From Straminergon stramineum (lineage: Eukaryota > Streptophyta > Bryopsida > Hypnales > Calliergonaceae), in contig OY987264.1 in the NCBI GenBank assembly GCA_963920665.1, positions 32,220,906-32,284,905 on the forward strand: 64,000 nt of DNA. Reading direction: 5' to 3'. The position numbers and the translations under genes are program-made. Positions 11,367 to 22,358 of the stretch are shown in pieces (position 1 is the stretch's first letter; every line of letters begins with the position of its first letter). A model generated the notes under the pieces. That model saw nothing but the letters and a program-made list of their open reading frames with translations. It was not told the origin of the DNA and ran no database searches.

Positions 11367-11917
11367 AATCGAGAGATTGTGTTTCTAACTTTTTTGTCTG
11401 TATAGAGGTGTGAATGCCAATAGTCTGAGAGTAATTAATAGAAAACAAACGAAAGAAAAGATAAGAGAACTAGGGTAGCAAATGGCGCGTGTGGAGAGAC
11501 GAGTGATGTGAGTGTTGTGTGAGTGTGTCGAAGGTGTATCCGTCTTTGGCCTTGCAGGTTTGGTGGTGTGGATAATTTGTGTGTTCGTGTCTCGATTGAC
11601 CACGTGGTGCTTCGACGTGGTGCACACCATCGTTGGGGAGTGCATTGTCGAGGGAGAGAGTTGTGTGAGGTGCAGGGGAGGCAAGTTGTTTGAGCGATTT
11701 GCTGGAGAAGCTTTATTGAGAGGCAAGTTGTAGTCGCGGCAAAGGGTGTGTATGGCGCAGGGCATCGGAGGTTCGAAGGCTAGGTTTTACACTGTGAGGA
11801 GAGGTCGAAGACCAAGCTTGTATTTCTTGTGGTCAGATTACTCTAGAGAGGTGATTAGGTTTAAAGGGGAAGAGCATAAAAGTTTTGGATCTTTGAGGGA
11901 GACTGAGATGTATCTAT

Positions 11918-12280
11918 TCAAGGTTGCAGAATGCTAGGGTTGAATGTAGAAGCAGGGAGAGAAGCTTGTTGTTGTCCTCGTAGACTCTTTCGGCCGTATA
12001 GTCCTAGTGACTTCATGTGATGTTGAAACTTCACACGGCCCAAAGGTTTTGTAAGGCAATCTGCTGGCTGAGAGTTTGTATGAATATATCGCAGTGTGAT
12101 TTCCCCTCCTAAGATTCTCTCTCGAATGAAATGGTAATGGATTTCTATGTGCTTAGATCTAGCATGGAAAACAGGATTGTGAGATAGTTTGAGTGCCCCT
12201 TGATTGTCGCAATGGAGTGTGATGATTGGTGTTGATGCTGTAGGAGGAGAATGTGTAAGAGCTGTCTTGTTGTTGGTCAA
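11918..12280 (-). pseudogene. Copia RNase H and C-terminal end of pol
   Basis: The minus-strand frame shows the copia RNase H signature: LHCDNQGALKLSHNPVFHAR followed by SKHIEI and the stretch HTNSQPADCLTKPL. The catalytic Asp within CDNQ is present. The frame is separated from the reverse transcriptase frame by about 350 bases with breaks, so it is a remnant. It removes the RNA strand during reverse transcription in functional relatives. Confidence 0.85.
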
Positions 12281-12637
12281 TGAAGTTGGGTATTGGAGTA
12301 CTTGCAGGAGATGATGTAGCTAGACGGCTTCTTGGGTGCCATCACTGAGGGCGTGATACTCCGATTCTGTTGACGAGCAAGAGATAGTAACTTATCACTT
12401 GTTTTGCCAAGTTATAGGACCGCTGGCTAGTGTGAAAATATAAGCCCCCATGGATCAGCAAGTCTCGGGACAGGATCCCCAGTCCGCATCCATGTATCCA
12501 ATAATCGAGATAGGAGCACCAAATTTGTATAGGATGCCGAAGTCGAGAGTGCCTTGTAAATAACGAAAGACATGCTTGGCAACATCGAGGTGTGAATGTT
12601 GAGGATTCTCCATGTAGCTACTTAACCTACTCACAGC

Positions 12638-13366
12638 TTAAGCAATATTGGATCTGGTGACGGTCAAGAATATGAGTTTGCCTACGAGACGACAATAGTG
12701 GGTAGAGTTGATAGGATGTGATTTCATATCGGTGACGAGGATGAGGCCTTCGGGAAGTGGTGTAGGAGCGGAGTGACAGTTAGCCATGCCAAACTCTTGA
12801 AGTATAGATTTTATATAGTTATGTTGATTTAGAAAAATGCCAAGAATAATTTGTTTGAAGGAAAGACCAAGATAATGTTGGATCTTGCCAAGGTCTGTCA
12901 TTTCAAACTTAGTGTGCAGAAATTGTTTCAGCCAAGAGATGAAGCAATCGGAGCTACCTGTGATAAACATGTCATCAACGTACACCATGAGGATCAGCAT
13001 TTCTCCGTCCTGATGCATGAAATATAAGTTTCCATGTGAGGTGCTATGTCGAAGGCTAATGCAACAAAGAGTTGCATCTATACGGTCATACCAGGTGCGG
13101 GGGCTCTGCTTCAAACCATATAGTGATTTGTGGAAGCAGTAGGCTAGATGTTCTTTTCCTTGAACATGAAAGCTAGGTGGTTGGCTCATGTAGAAGCGTT
13201 CTTTAAGTGATCCGTGTAGAAAAGTTGTGCGGATGTCCATGTGGTGAATATTCCATTGCTTAGCCGCAGCAAGAGCGATGGTTGTGCGAATTGTAGCCCA
13301 TGTGATGACAAGTGCAAAGTTCTCGTTGAAGTCTATGCCAGGGCATTGTTGAAATCCGCGAGCCAC
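12638..13366 (-). pseudogene. Copia reverse transcriptase
   Basis: An open stretch of 242 residues holds the expected motifs in order: an ARGFQQ-type start, HHMDIRTTFLHG, SLYGLKQSPRTWYDR, and the catalytic YVDD box. It ends in LVGKLIFLTVTRSNIA, the usual run toward RNase H. This is the best preserved domain of the element. In the family it copies element RNA into DNA inside virus-like particles. It is an internal piece of a polyprotein, with no start of its own, and is interrupted on both sides. Confidence 0.9.
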
Positions 13367-13539
13367 CAGTTGAGCTTTTTTGATTGGAGGTTGTCTGTTG
13401 ATCCCAGGTTTGGATTTGAAAACCCATTTGCAGGTGATTGTCTGGTGAACCGGAGGTAAAGGTTCAAGATTCTAAGTGTTGTTCTTCCATATAGAGTCCA
13501 TTTCGGTTTGCATAGCAAGTCGCCACTCTAGGTCACTCT

Positions 13540-14105
13540 TGGCTTGCTTAAAGGTGATGTTGTCTTGATCGTGCTTTGAAGGGGCAGTTGGAGGGGGGGG
13601 TCGAACGAACTGAGCAAATGTTGAAATCTATGGTGGATAGGCACAGGTTGTAGCCATCGAGTCTAATGTTTTGTTTGCAATGATGGGCAGAGCGGCACAG
13701 AACAGGTGGGGTATGGAGAACTGGCGAGGAATCAAGGGCAAGAGTAGGCAGTGGAGAGGGAAGGGGTGTGGAGAGACAATCAAGTGGGCAGATCGGGGTA
13801 TAGGAGAGAGAAGTGGGAATTCTTGGTGCAATGGCTGGAGTTATTGGCAAGCTGCTAGAGAGTGGGGTTGAATGAGCTAGGGAAGTATCAAGAAGGGAAG
13901 ATGAAGTGGAGTTGTGATCTAGGGAGGGTGTTGGTTTGAGAGAAAGGATTCTGTCAAGGAATGTGGGATCTTCTAGTGGTTCTGTGATTTCAAGTGGGCA
14001 ATTGTCAAAGCTATGTTCGTCGAAGTGCACATCCCTGCTAATAAGAATCTTACAGGTTTGGGGGTGGTAGCAACGATATGCTTTGTTGTTTTCATCGTAG
14101 CCAAC
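13540..14105 (-). pseudogene. Variable linker between integrase and reverse transcriptase
   Basis: On the minus strand this region encodes Ser/Pro/Leu-rich sequence (for example SSSLLDTSLAHSTPLSSSLP), typical of the poorly conserved integrase C-terminal region of copia polyproteins. Plus-strand frames here, such as 13,671-13,871, are antisense shadows. Confidence 0.6.
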
Positions 14106-14930
14106 TTAAATGGTAGGGATGGCTTTAGGGTTCGGCTTTTGATGGTTTGCGGTAGGAATGCGGCAATAGGCTATACACCCAATGACACGGAGATGACTAA
14201 GGTGAGGTTTGATGCTGGTGAAGGCCTCTTCTGGGGTCTGGAGTTTGAGAGCTTTGGTGGGGCACCGGTTTTGGATATAGTTTACAATCCTAGCTACCTC
14301 TTTCCAAAGAGCTTTTGGAATTTTTGTTTCGGTGATGACATTGCGGATCCCTTCAAGGAGGGTGCGATTCTTCCGTTCAGCAATGCCATTTTGATGTGGT
14401 GAATATCCAACGGTCAGTTGTCTAGCAATGCCGTGAGTTGTGCAATAATCGTGAAAGGAGGTGGAGATATATTCACCTCCTCTGTCGCTTCGTAGGGTCC
14501 CTATTTTCATGGTGGGAGTCTCTACTAGGGCTCAAAACTATTTGAAGTTGTCTTGGGTCTGGGACTTGTCCAAGAGAAAGTACAACCACATTTTTTTAGA
14601 GATGTCATCTATAAAGGTAAGTATGTATCTGTTGCTAGTTTTAGAAGGGGTGGATAATGGGCCGCAAAGGTCACTATGAATCAATTGAAGAGGATGGGTA
14701 GTGAAGGTGCTGCAAATTTTTTGGTTTTTTGTTACGAGAGAGTTTACCCAGCATGCATGAGGAGTATACATGTTTGAGTAATGGTATAGGGGGAACTCCA
14801 ACTACGAAATGTCGGGATGTCATATGGTAGAGGCTTTGATAATTGATGTGACCTATACGTTGATGCCAAAGGTGTATGTTGGCGTTGGAGGATTGAGATG
14901 ATGGGAAATGAGCAATTTGTTGAGTTGGTG
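14106..14930 (-). pseudogene. Copia integrase
   Basis: The zinc-binding start is seen as LWHQRIGHINYQSL, the two His being present, but the first Cys of the CxxC pair is replaced by Tyr (YSSCMLGK). The core follows in a different frame: HSDLCGP with the first catalytic Asp, FIDD, then SDRGGEY with the second Asp and SPHQNGIAERKNRT with the Glu. A frame change separates the two halves near 14,520. The DDE residues therefore survive but are no longer in one frame. Confidence 0.85.
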
Positions 14931-15379
14931 ATGAGAATGCTCCGATTGGTACTGGATCTTTGTGTTGGAGCTGGTCAAGCATGGGTGCAAGTGCGGTTGC
15001 TGGAGGCAATGGATGATGGTGTCGGGGATTAGGTGGTTGATGCAAGGATGTCGCTAGTGAGTGAGCGGCGAGAATCTGGTGACCTAACAAGTTGGATACT
15101 CAATATAGGTTATTTTGTGGGTCTCTAGTTCCTTAGAAAAAAATTTCACTGTGATTGTCTTTGTCATATATACGGCAATGCTTGGATTCGAAAAGTACCC
15201 TATACCCTATGTTTATCAATTTTCCTATAGAAAATAGGTTGGTTTTAACTCTAGGGAGGTAAAGAACATTGTGTATATCCTTTATTGATTATAAGGAATC
15301 AGTGATACTTACAATGCCTTGACCAACTACGGGCATGATTTGCCCCCTTGCAGTTCTAATGTGTGGAATTCTAGATGAA

Positions 15380-15480
15380 GTGGTATGACTGAGAAGTTGA
15401 GAATTGCCAATAATGTGTGATTAGGCTCCAGAGACTAAAAACCAATCTTCTTCGATGACGCCAGAAGTCACACAAGTATT
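15380..15480 (-). pseudogene. Copia protease active-site remnant
   Basis: The family motif is D-S-G within a W-x-L-D-S-G-A context. Here the frame reads DWFLVSGA and then stops, so the catalytic Asp is changed to Val and the next Ser position is a stop codon. The protease is inactive. In active relatives it cuts the Gag-Pol polyprotein. Confidence 0.75.
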
Positions 15481-15639
15481 GATAACTTCGTTGGAGTTCT
15501 CAAGATCATCATGGAAAGCTTCGATGCATATTTGTACATGTAGAAGAGTGGGTTTGGAGTCAGAGTCGTTATCGACTGCAATGAGATGAACTTGTTGCTG
15601 CGACTTGTGACGTTGCATGTTGCTCAATTGGAGCTGCAT

Positions 15640-16592
15640 AACTTAGATTCGTTCTTCAAGCATGATTTGGTGACAATTGCATGCGTAGTGTCCCTGTTTA
15701 CCGCATTTGTGGTAGTAGATGGGGTTCCGGTTCTGGGTATCGATTTGTTGTGTAGACTACTGAACTTGGGGTCATGTTTGATTGTTGGAGTAACCCTGGC
15801 CTCTGATCTGGCTTGATCGGCCTAGGGATGTCTGTAGGCCTCCTTGGGGTGGTCTTTTGTCTGTTCAAGTAAAGTTAACTTCTTCTAATTCATCGTGTTG
15901 CTTGTCTAGATTGTGACCCAGCTCTTCATAAAGAAAGAAGCCTTCTAGTTCTACAAACAAAGGTGTGCGATTTCTCCCTCTCTATATGTGTTTGAAGGTT
16001 GACCAACTTCTAGGTAGGCTATTTAGTGTGAGGTCCACGAGGTCCTCGTTTGGTGTAGATATTCCTAAGTTGGCTAATTGTGTCACAATCAGGTTAATGT
16101 CCTATAGATGATCACCTATTCCTTTGCCTTCTACTAGCCTAAGAGAGTAGAATTGTTCCTTGAGGGACAAACGTCTAGAGGAACTCCTTACGTCACACAT
16201 ACTCCTAAGGCATTGCTAAATGGACTCGGGATCAATAAGATGAATAATATTGAGTAAGATTAAATCTCATACTAGGAAAATAATGATTCTTCTTGCATGA
16301 AAACGTAGCTCTTCTTCCCTTGTGTTGACTATAGGTGCGATGTTGGTGGTAGCTATGTCTGTTGGATCTACCTCGTTTGAGGTAGCTTCATCTCCATGCC
16401 AGTAGCTTTGTCTCCAGTAGTGCTTGACAGAATTACGGTGTTGGTGATGTCTTGATTGCCGTGTGCAAAAGGTTCAAAAAATCTCCATAGTCCTTGCATA
16501 AGTATCATCTTGACCTTATAGCTCCAAGTGATGTAGTTTGAGGGACCTGCAAGTTTCATGGACTCCGGGGGGGCTCTAATGCTTGGATCCAT
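15640..16592 (-). pseudogene. Copia gag with degraded zinc knuckle
   Basis: The start at 16,592 reads MDPSIRAPPESMKLAGPSNY, then ITWSYKVKMIL, the usual opening of plant copia Gag. A CX2CX4HX4C knuckle is recognisable near 15,665-15,715 (KCGKQGHYACNC), but its first Cys has become Tyr. Stops and shifts occur between. Gag forms the particle shell and the knuckle binds element RNA. Confidence 0.75.
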
Positions 16593-16779
16593 TGCTACGA
16601 GAGAATGCGTAGAATAGGAGGGAAAGAAACTCTAAAGCTTGCGGTCTTGATCCTATTTGAAGCGGCGTTGCCTAGGTTGTGGTGGTTGATTTAAAATAAA
16701 CGGTAACTATAGTGTTTCAACAACTATAATTCTCGATTGCTCATAGTGTTCTATGACTACTTGTAGGATCTAACATGCA

Positions 16780-16791
16780 ACTCTAATACCA
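16780..16791 (-). other. Primer-binding site
   Basis: On the element strand it reads TGGTATTAGAGT directly after the 5' LTR. This is one base from the standard complement of initiator tRNA-Met over the first eleven positions, the primer used by most plant copia elements. Confidence 0.8.
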
Positions 16792-16969
16792 TGTAGCAAA
16801 TAACAATGTCGTAATCTAGCAACAGTATGATGCACTCTTATATTAGAGAAGATGATTAATACCAAGATAAGCTTGGTTCATATACAACATTGTTAACCTA
16901 AGAGTGCTAACAAGGAATGAGAACTATACAAGAGAGATGAAACCCTAATGACACCTTGTAGTGTCAACA
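16792..16969 (-). repeat. 5' LTR of the copia element
   Basis: Same 178-bp length and TG...CA ends as the left LTR. Confidence 0.9.
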
Positions 16970-17504
16970 CAAGAAAACTAGCCATGGAAGCAGGCTTGGC
17001 CCCATTGACAGGCCCCCCATTTTGCTTGAGGGGGGTAATTAACGTCTCCCAGAGGGCAGTACCAGCGACTGCTACTGAATGTTACGGGAGCAGCTTTAGG
17101 AATTTCCCGACACTGGAACGATTCCATAATTAATGTAGCTCCAGTAAAAGACCAAGTCTGGAGGCAAATCCCGGAGCAGACCACTCCGTCTCTTATTATA
17201 ATAATACTGTACAAGGACTATATTTACATCAAGTATTGTCCCGCCACTAGAGCGAACCCCGTCTTTTTTCAATCCGGAGCTCCGAACCTGTGTCGCTCCT
17301 CACTGAAAATGATCTAATGTTAGTATTAGTATTCAAGGTGGCCCCATGTTTTGTCATTAGTGACTTTTTTTCACTCACCCTACGTTTTGTAGTTTTGTCC
17401 CTATTCCAGGGAGTGATTCCAGGGAGTGATTCCAGGGAGTGGTAAACAACGAGCAAAGTAGAACTGTCGAAGGGGGCAAGGGTCAGACTTGCCGAAAACC
17501 ACCA

Positions 17505-17512
17505 TATATAAG
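17505..17512 (+). promoter_or_regulatory. TATA box of gene A
   Basis: TATATAAG followed by AGCCTTCTGCA. The same box and following bases stand at the matching place in gene D (41,837), about 110 bases before the conserved upstream ORF. Confidence 0.7.
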
Positions 17513-17609
17513 AGCCTTCTGCAATTGCTCATCTTCCTTAGAGCTGGCTAGAGTCCTTTGCTACATTTCATGCTTCTATCTTTGTGCAGGAGCTCCGATG
17601 GTAGTCCAC

Positions 17610-17636
17610 ATGCTTGCCCTTCAGCAAGTGAAGTAG
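17610..17636 (+). CDS. Conserved upstream ORF of gene A (MLALQQVK)
   Basis: An 8-codon ORF, ATG CTT GCC CTT..., ending TAG, in the leader exon. It recurs in B (MLAVQHLR), D (MLALQQLK) and twice upstream of E (MLALQQLK read on, MLAFQQLK). An in-frame ATG four codons earlier exists only in A. Conserved length and mostly conservative changes suggest a role in translation of the main ORF, but all copies are recent relatives, so conservation by descent is an alternative. Confidence 0.5.
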   Translation: MLALQQVK

Positions 17637-17990
17637 CTACTTTAGTGAACCGGGACCAGCAAACTCAAGGTCGAGCTTTCATGCTTCGCACCCATCAGTG
17701 CAGTTTCTCGCTTTCGGTGTCGGGTTCTTTCCCTTTCGCAAATGGTCCGATTCTTGTACTACTCTGTATGGTTTACTTTCGCTTCCCACTTTTGAAGTCT
17801 TGTCAAAATCAAAGTGTGCAATTGCTAGCTGCTCTCTAGTTAATAGCCTTTTCAAGTAGGTAGTGGTCGGGATGGTAAAACTCAGCATTTGATCTAGAAT
17901 GATGAGCCACTTACACTTTCGTGGATCAGAGGAAACAAAGCACATTAACTGAAGGAGTAGATTGAGGCCGACAGGCCAAAGCTAAGAGAA

Positions 17991-18254
17991 GGGAAGGTGC
18001 TTTAGTGGACGTTGGAAAGCTGTGGTGAGCACGTTCATAATTACCGCTCAATGTTTTCTCAATTAATTATCTTGGGTGATCGATCTAATGCCACTGCTTA
18101 CTTTGCGTGCTGATCATGAGAAGGAAAGGTGTTGTCTGCGACATAGGAAATCTGTAGTGACTACGTTCGTAATTACCGCTTCTGTCAATGTTTTCTCAAT
18201 TTGTTAACCTGGATGATTAATCTAATGCCACTGCTTAATTTGCATGCTGATTCT
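17991..18254 (+). repeat. Tandem duplication in intron 1 of gene A
   Basis: Two adjacent copies of about 125-130 bp (17,991-18,116 and 18,123-18,254), each with GTAATTACCGCT, AATGTTTTCTCAATT and AATCTAATGCCACTGCTTA in order. Genes D and E have only one copy at this place (near 42,370-42,500 and 57,370-57,500). Confidence 0.75.
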
Positions 18255-18331
18255 GACTGCAAACTTGAATAATTGTGTTGCAGATCGATCGAGCTGGTTC
18301 GTACTATGTTGTGAATTGGTTGGCAAGCGCG

Positions 18332-20163
18332 ATGGGAGCCAGCTTGTGGGATCAAGTGGGGCTGCCGCTGTTGATCGGCCTTGTCATTCAAATTGTAGTC
18401 ACTTCTCTCTATTTCCTGACTGTTAGACTTTGGAAATTCTTTATGAAACATATCACGACACAAACAGTAGGTCTTTTGCCTCCTTTCTTAATTTCAACTC
18501 TTCCTCAAATCCTAGAATTGCTATTAGTGTACTGCTCGGTGTTTTCGTCCAAGTGCCTCTCTCTAGTAAACTTAGAAGATTGAAGACTCGAAAAATACTG
18601 TTGCTCTGTCTCTTTAGTAAACTGATAGCATCTTCCTATTTGCTCAGTTGAGGAAAGTGCACACGATCAGCCCCTCCTTGATGGTGGTGCTGCTGCTCAT
18701 GCAAATGCCATGCCTGATTTGGAAATGGGAAACGGCTATGGCCCTGCTAAAGGTGAAATTTGTTCTTGCTCCTTTTGGGTCTAGGATTTGTACACTTATT
18801 AGATTGGGTCCCAGATTAAAAAATTGGCCCGATTTGTTTCTATTGTTTCCTTACTACTGATGCTAGTGAAAGCAAATACTATATATTGGTGATTTGATGT
18901 CTTAGTGCTTGTCTCTAAGAGAGGGGAACCTCAATCTATTGTTTCTTCTTCGTGGACTCTGAGAAATTGATTACTTCACTTTTACTATTACCATTAGTGA
19001 AACAGGGGAAGATCAAGACTGAGGAGACAAACGTGGAGAAGAGTGTTGGAGTGTGTGAAGCTTAAGAATGTTCGTGTTTTTCCATTCGCATCCTGGCGGA
19101 TTTGCTTGACTTCTTCATTTTTTGATGCACAGGAGGCGAGTCCATGACTGAGCCTGAATTGGAACTGGGAACTGGGAATGGCAGTGAAGGTGAGAAATCT
19201 TGCAAGAACTACAAACTTTACCTCTCTCCGTGCTGCATAGCGATCATTTCTTTGTGAGTAGACCCTGTTATTGAAAAGAATTTGGTAGATGATTGTGCTG
19301 AATTTGAACATCCTCCATTCGTCAATGGATTTAGAACTTCCAGACATTTGATTGGGTTGGAATTTGCTTCGTTCTGAACGTAATATCCTACTCGTGTGCA
19401 CCTTAAAACACTCACTTCACTTTGTGCATTCATTCTAGACTCATGTCATCCTTACACAGGAATAGAATGATGACAAATTCATTTTGAATCCAATACTGAG
19501 TGTATGAGATTTCAAGGATTGAACATTTCAATGATCAGGAGGCCCATCCTCCAGTAATCAAATCTCCTCTGACTAGTACGTCATTTCCGTGGCCTTCCAC
19601 CAGTGCTATCCATGAATTTCACATCTACATTTCTAACTTTTTTTGAATCACTTAAGTTTCATCCTGTAAGTTCAAGAGACTTGATCTACGAATATCCAAA
19701 CCACAAATTGTTGTATGAGTTTCATGAGACTATTTTACAATGAAATCGCTTGAATATGCTGCATTCATTTTAGATACATACTCAGTCAGGCTATATATTT
19801 TGTCGGACTGACGTAGGTTTAGTTTGTGATGTTTGCACATGGGTTGCAGCCCCAAGACCCAGTTCACAAGCGACGCAGCAAGAGGAGCCCTTGTGTGGCC
19901 TCTTGAAATTAATGGATGTTCCTCACTCCCAGCAAGATCAAAGGAAGTAAGTTGATCATGGTCTTGCAAGAATGTCAGTTATGTGGCCAATGTTCCATCC
20001 CCTTCAATCTCTAGCCAGTCAATTTCGGGTAGGATGGTAAACTTCTACTATTGGATTCTAATTTGAAGATTTGCTAACAAGGATGGGAAAGACTAAGTGA
20101 CGTTGTCGTTGATGTCTTTGCAGGAGGCTGCTGAATGAAGCGCCAGTGGAGAAAGGTTGTTGA
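18332..20163 (+). CDS. Gene A: small single-pass membrane protein, unrecognised family
   Basis: Proposed coding exons: 18,332-18,470, 18,648-18,752, 19,133-19,189, 19,850-19,946, 20,124-20,163, giving about 145 residues. The leader exon lies upstream; the next exon starts at about 18,284 after TGTTGCAG. The ATG is chosen because MGASLWDQVG is shared by all copies, while sequence upstream of it is not kept in frame. Residues 9-31 form one hydrophobic helix, followed by RLWKFFMKH, then an acidic, Gly- and Glu-rich tail. Exon 4 ends in GNGSEG and exon 5 has MDVPHSQQ. By the positive-inside rule the tail would be cytosolic. Compared with B, exon 5 lost one base and later gained four, which restores frame, and a 5-base insertion near its donor shifts the last exon, giving a different C-terminus. 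Function unknown. Confidence 0.65.
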
Positions 20164-20663
20164 TTAATGTTGGCCAGGATTGTTGCACTGCTCTCGAAGC
20201 ATTCTATGGAAAACACTTCAATAATCTTTCTTCGCATGGGTGAAGTTGGTGTTCATTCTGCACTACGTTGACTCGGATGATCCCACTTCCCTTAGAAGCA
20301 GTGTGGCTATCCGTTGAACTCCATCCCCTTAGGGGGTATAGCATGTTGGAAATGAAGAGAATGTCCACTGACATTTATGCTACATAGCTTCAATAGAAGA
20401 GAGACTTGTTTCTATTATTTTTTTTAGCAAGTTATAACTTACTAAAATACTACCCCATACATTTAGGGGTAGTGTGGGGAGGTGTATGTGTTTGGGAGAG
20501 GGATGAATGAGGTTTGGCAATGCAAGTATCAATAAGAGCTTAGGTGAGGGGTGGGATGTTCTTAGTTCAAGTTAGGTAAGGGTGGTAGTTCTTGATTGCT
20601 TTCTATTTTTATGTATATAGAATAAAATGTATGTGGCATATTTGATGCCTAGCAATGTTGATT

Positions 20664-21242
20664 ATGTTAAAGAGAGTTTTGAATAAGTGTATGTTTCAAG
20701 TCCTAATGTAGAGTGCAAAAGGAGGCCTTGAGTGTATACTACCTAGAGCTCTCATTGTGATGACGGTAAAAAGTTTTTTAGACATGCAAATTTGCAGAGC
20801 TTATGATCAAGTTATCAAACTCCAAAAATCCTTCACTATATTTGTTCTTTACACCATAGTATATTGTTGAATTTCTTGTCAGCTTTCTTATTCAAAGATA
20901 CATTTACATATTTTCTATAAAACATAAAATCTTCAATTCTTTTAGATGTCTTATATAAGTCCTCCAAGTTACAAATTCTTTTGTAGAAGTTTGAAATGAC
21001 CTTGATGGTTTGAAGACATAGTGAAGAAAATTCATATTAACAAATATTGAATATGTTGAAATATCTAAAACTTTCACCATGAGTGTACATTTTAGTGTGC
21101 AACATTAATGTGCAAACCAAGGTATTGTGCCATTCTAAGTTTTCAAATGAAATTTTAGGCTCATAATTTTAGAATATGACTAAATTGTCATTTTTAGAAA
21201 AAAAAAATTCTAGGTTTTTAAAGTTGAATTTAGTATTGGAAA
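20664..21242 (+). repeat. Downstream flank of gene A, shared with other units
   Basis: Aligns with about 34,740-35,340, 44,830-45,420 and 59,960-60,250, and in inverse with 38,340-38,735. Shared landmarks include AAATCCTTCA, TGAAATGACCTTGATGGTTTG-like runs and GTGTACATTTTAGTGTGCAA-like runs. Non-coding. The gene's 3' UTR probably ends shortly before it, near an AATAAA at about 20,621. Confidence 0.7.
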
Positions 21243-21275
21243 GGGTGTTGAAAAAAACATTAGTCCTTAATTATG

Positions 21276-21333
21276 CATTAGAGGAAATTTGGTCCCTACA
21301 TAGAGCCATTTGACTATATGAGAATGTGCAATT

Positions 21334-21391
<58 letters not shown>

Positions 21392-21536
21392 AAAACAATC
21401 AATTATTATTTTTTGCAATTAGCTCATGTGATCACCTTGTGTGCCTTACAAGGCTAGGACCTAAAACATTTCCCCTAGATTTGAACATCTGTCCAAAGTC
21501 AAAAGGCCCTGCATAGGGGCCAAATTTTCTCTAATG
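21276..21536. mobile_element. Nested short TIR element, CATTAG family, copy 3
   Basis: Ends are CATTAGAGGAAATTTGGTCC and inverse CATTAGAGAAAATTTGGCCC. The 261-bp element lies inside N4 and carries an (AT)n run. Its family was thus active after N4 inserted. Confidence 0.75.
21337..21387. repeat. (AT)n microsatellite
   Basis: About 25 uninterrupted AT dinucleotides within the nested element. Likely variable in length between individuals. Confidence 0.9.
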
Positions 21537-22358
21537 GTCACACATAGCATGATCGACTTATGATCCACTAAAACTTTTGAAGCATAAAACCGACAAACTT
21601 GAATTTTTTTTCATTGGGGATAGGTGTTTCTATTGTAATCATATTCTTTCTTTTTCAAAATTTTCTTAAAATCATTTAATATTTGAAAGTCGATTTTGTT
21701 CATTTGTCACACTTTTAGATTGAGTGGATTTTAGGAATTTTGAGGACCCCAAATTAATGATCTAGAGCTACAATTTCTGTGGTCTATTTTCATAGTATGC
21801 AGACATATTTGGGAGCATGTTCTATATTAGAAAGATCTAAAAATATCAAATTTCAAATCCTCCACATGGGCATAAGATATAAACTCTTGCACCCAAATTT
21901 TTAGACATCTAAAAACACTTTTCTATTATATTTCTAGAAGATTTTCATCTCCATGAAGTTCTTAATAATTTCAAATTTAAAAAATTGAAGTCTTTCACTA
22001 TTTTTCATAATTTAAACATCAAAGTGTCTATTTTCTTAAAAATATTTGTCAATCTATTTCATGATAAACTTTTGGCCTACATTTTTTTAGATTTCAAATT
22101 TTGGTGATGTACTATTTATAGTGTTATACTAATTATCCATATTTAATTATTTTTAAATATTATTTCCCAAAAGCTTATAGAAATGTTAAAAAAGCCCCCA
22201 ACACTACAAAATCAACCAATCTTTTTGGTAAGCACCCGAAAGTAAGAAAAAATCATATAGAGATGCCATAGTCAAGTTTTATAACCTCAAAGTCATAAGA
22301 GTTATATTGTGGAACACATGTATTGAGATTTTTTGAAAGGATATTCAAAGCTATTTAA

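Larger units (their letters stand above)
11180..16969 (-). mobile_element. Ty1/copia LTR retrotransposon, decayed
   Basis: Two 178-bp LTRs (11,180-11,357 and 16,792-16,969), each TG...CA, enclose about 5.4 kb. The element reads on the minus strand: gag, protease, integrase, reverse transcriptase, RNase H, the order that defines Ty1/copia. A primer-binding site (TGGTATTAGAGT) abuts the right LTR and a purine tract (GAGAGGGGG) abuts the left one. Flanks CAAGG and CAAGA look like a 5-bp target duplication with one change. The LTRs differ at about 15 of 178 positions by hand count, so the insertion is not recent. The coding region is broken by stops and frame changes, so the copy cannot be autonomous. 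It sits upstream of gene A. Confidence 0.92.
21243..22237 (-). mobile_element. TIR element N4 interrupted by a nested MITE
   Basis: The left end GGGTGTTGAAAAAAACATTA and right end (inverse CGGGTGCTTACC) match the N family. The total is 995 bp; subtracting the 261-bp nested element gives 734 bp, the size of the other copies (724-744). Sequence left of the nested element (CCTTAATTATG) and right of it (GTCACACATAGCATG) together correspond to an unbroken run at about 39,400-39,440 in copy N3, read inversely. Confidence 0.75.

Noticed and set aside
11385..11765. 126-residue minus-strand frame near the 3' LTR
   Set aside because: It lies downstream of the pol end of the copia element, has low-complexity Thr/His content, and matches no retrotransposon domain.
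13671..13871. Plus-strand frames inside the copia element
   Set aside because: They are antisense to the pol linker; Gly/Trp/Arg-rich content is the mirror of the Pro/Ser-rich coding strand.
18332..18350. N-myristoylation of MGASxW
   Set aside because: Gly follows Met, but the residue at position 6 is Trp or Leu-neighboured rather than the preferred Ser or Thr; the signal is too weak.
18275..18583. Start of the family protein upstream of MGAS
   Set aside because: In copies A and B the frame stays open upstream, but D has a TAG and E a different upstream frame, so translation most likely begins at MGAS/MGAN.
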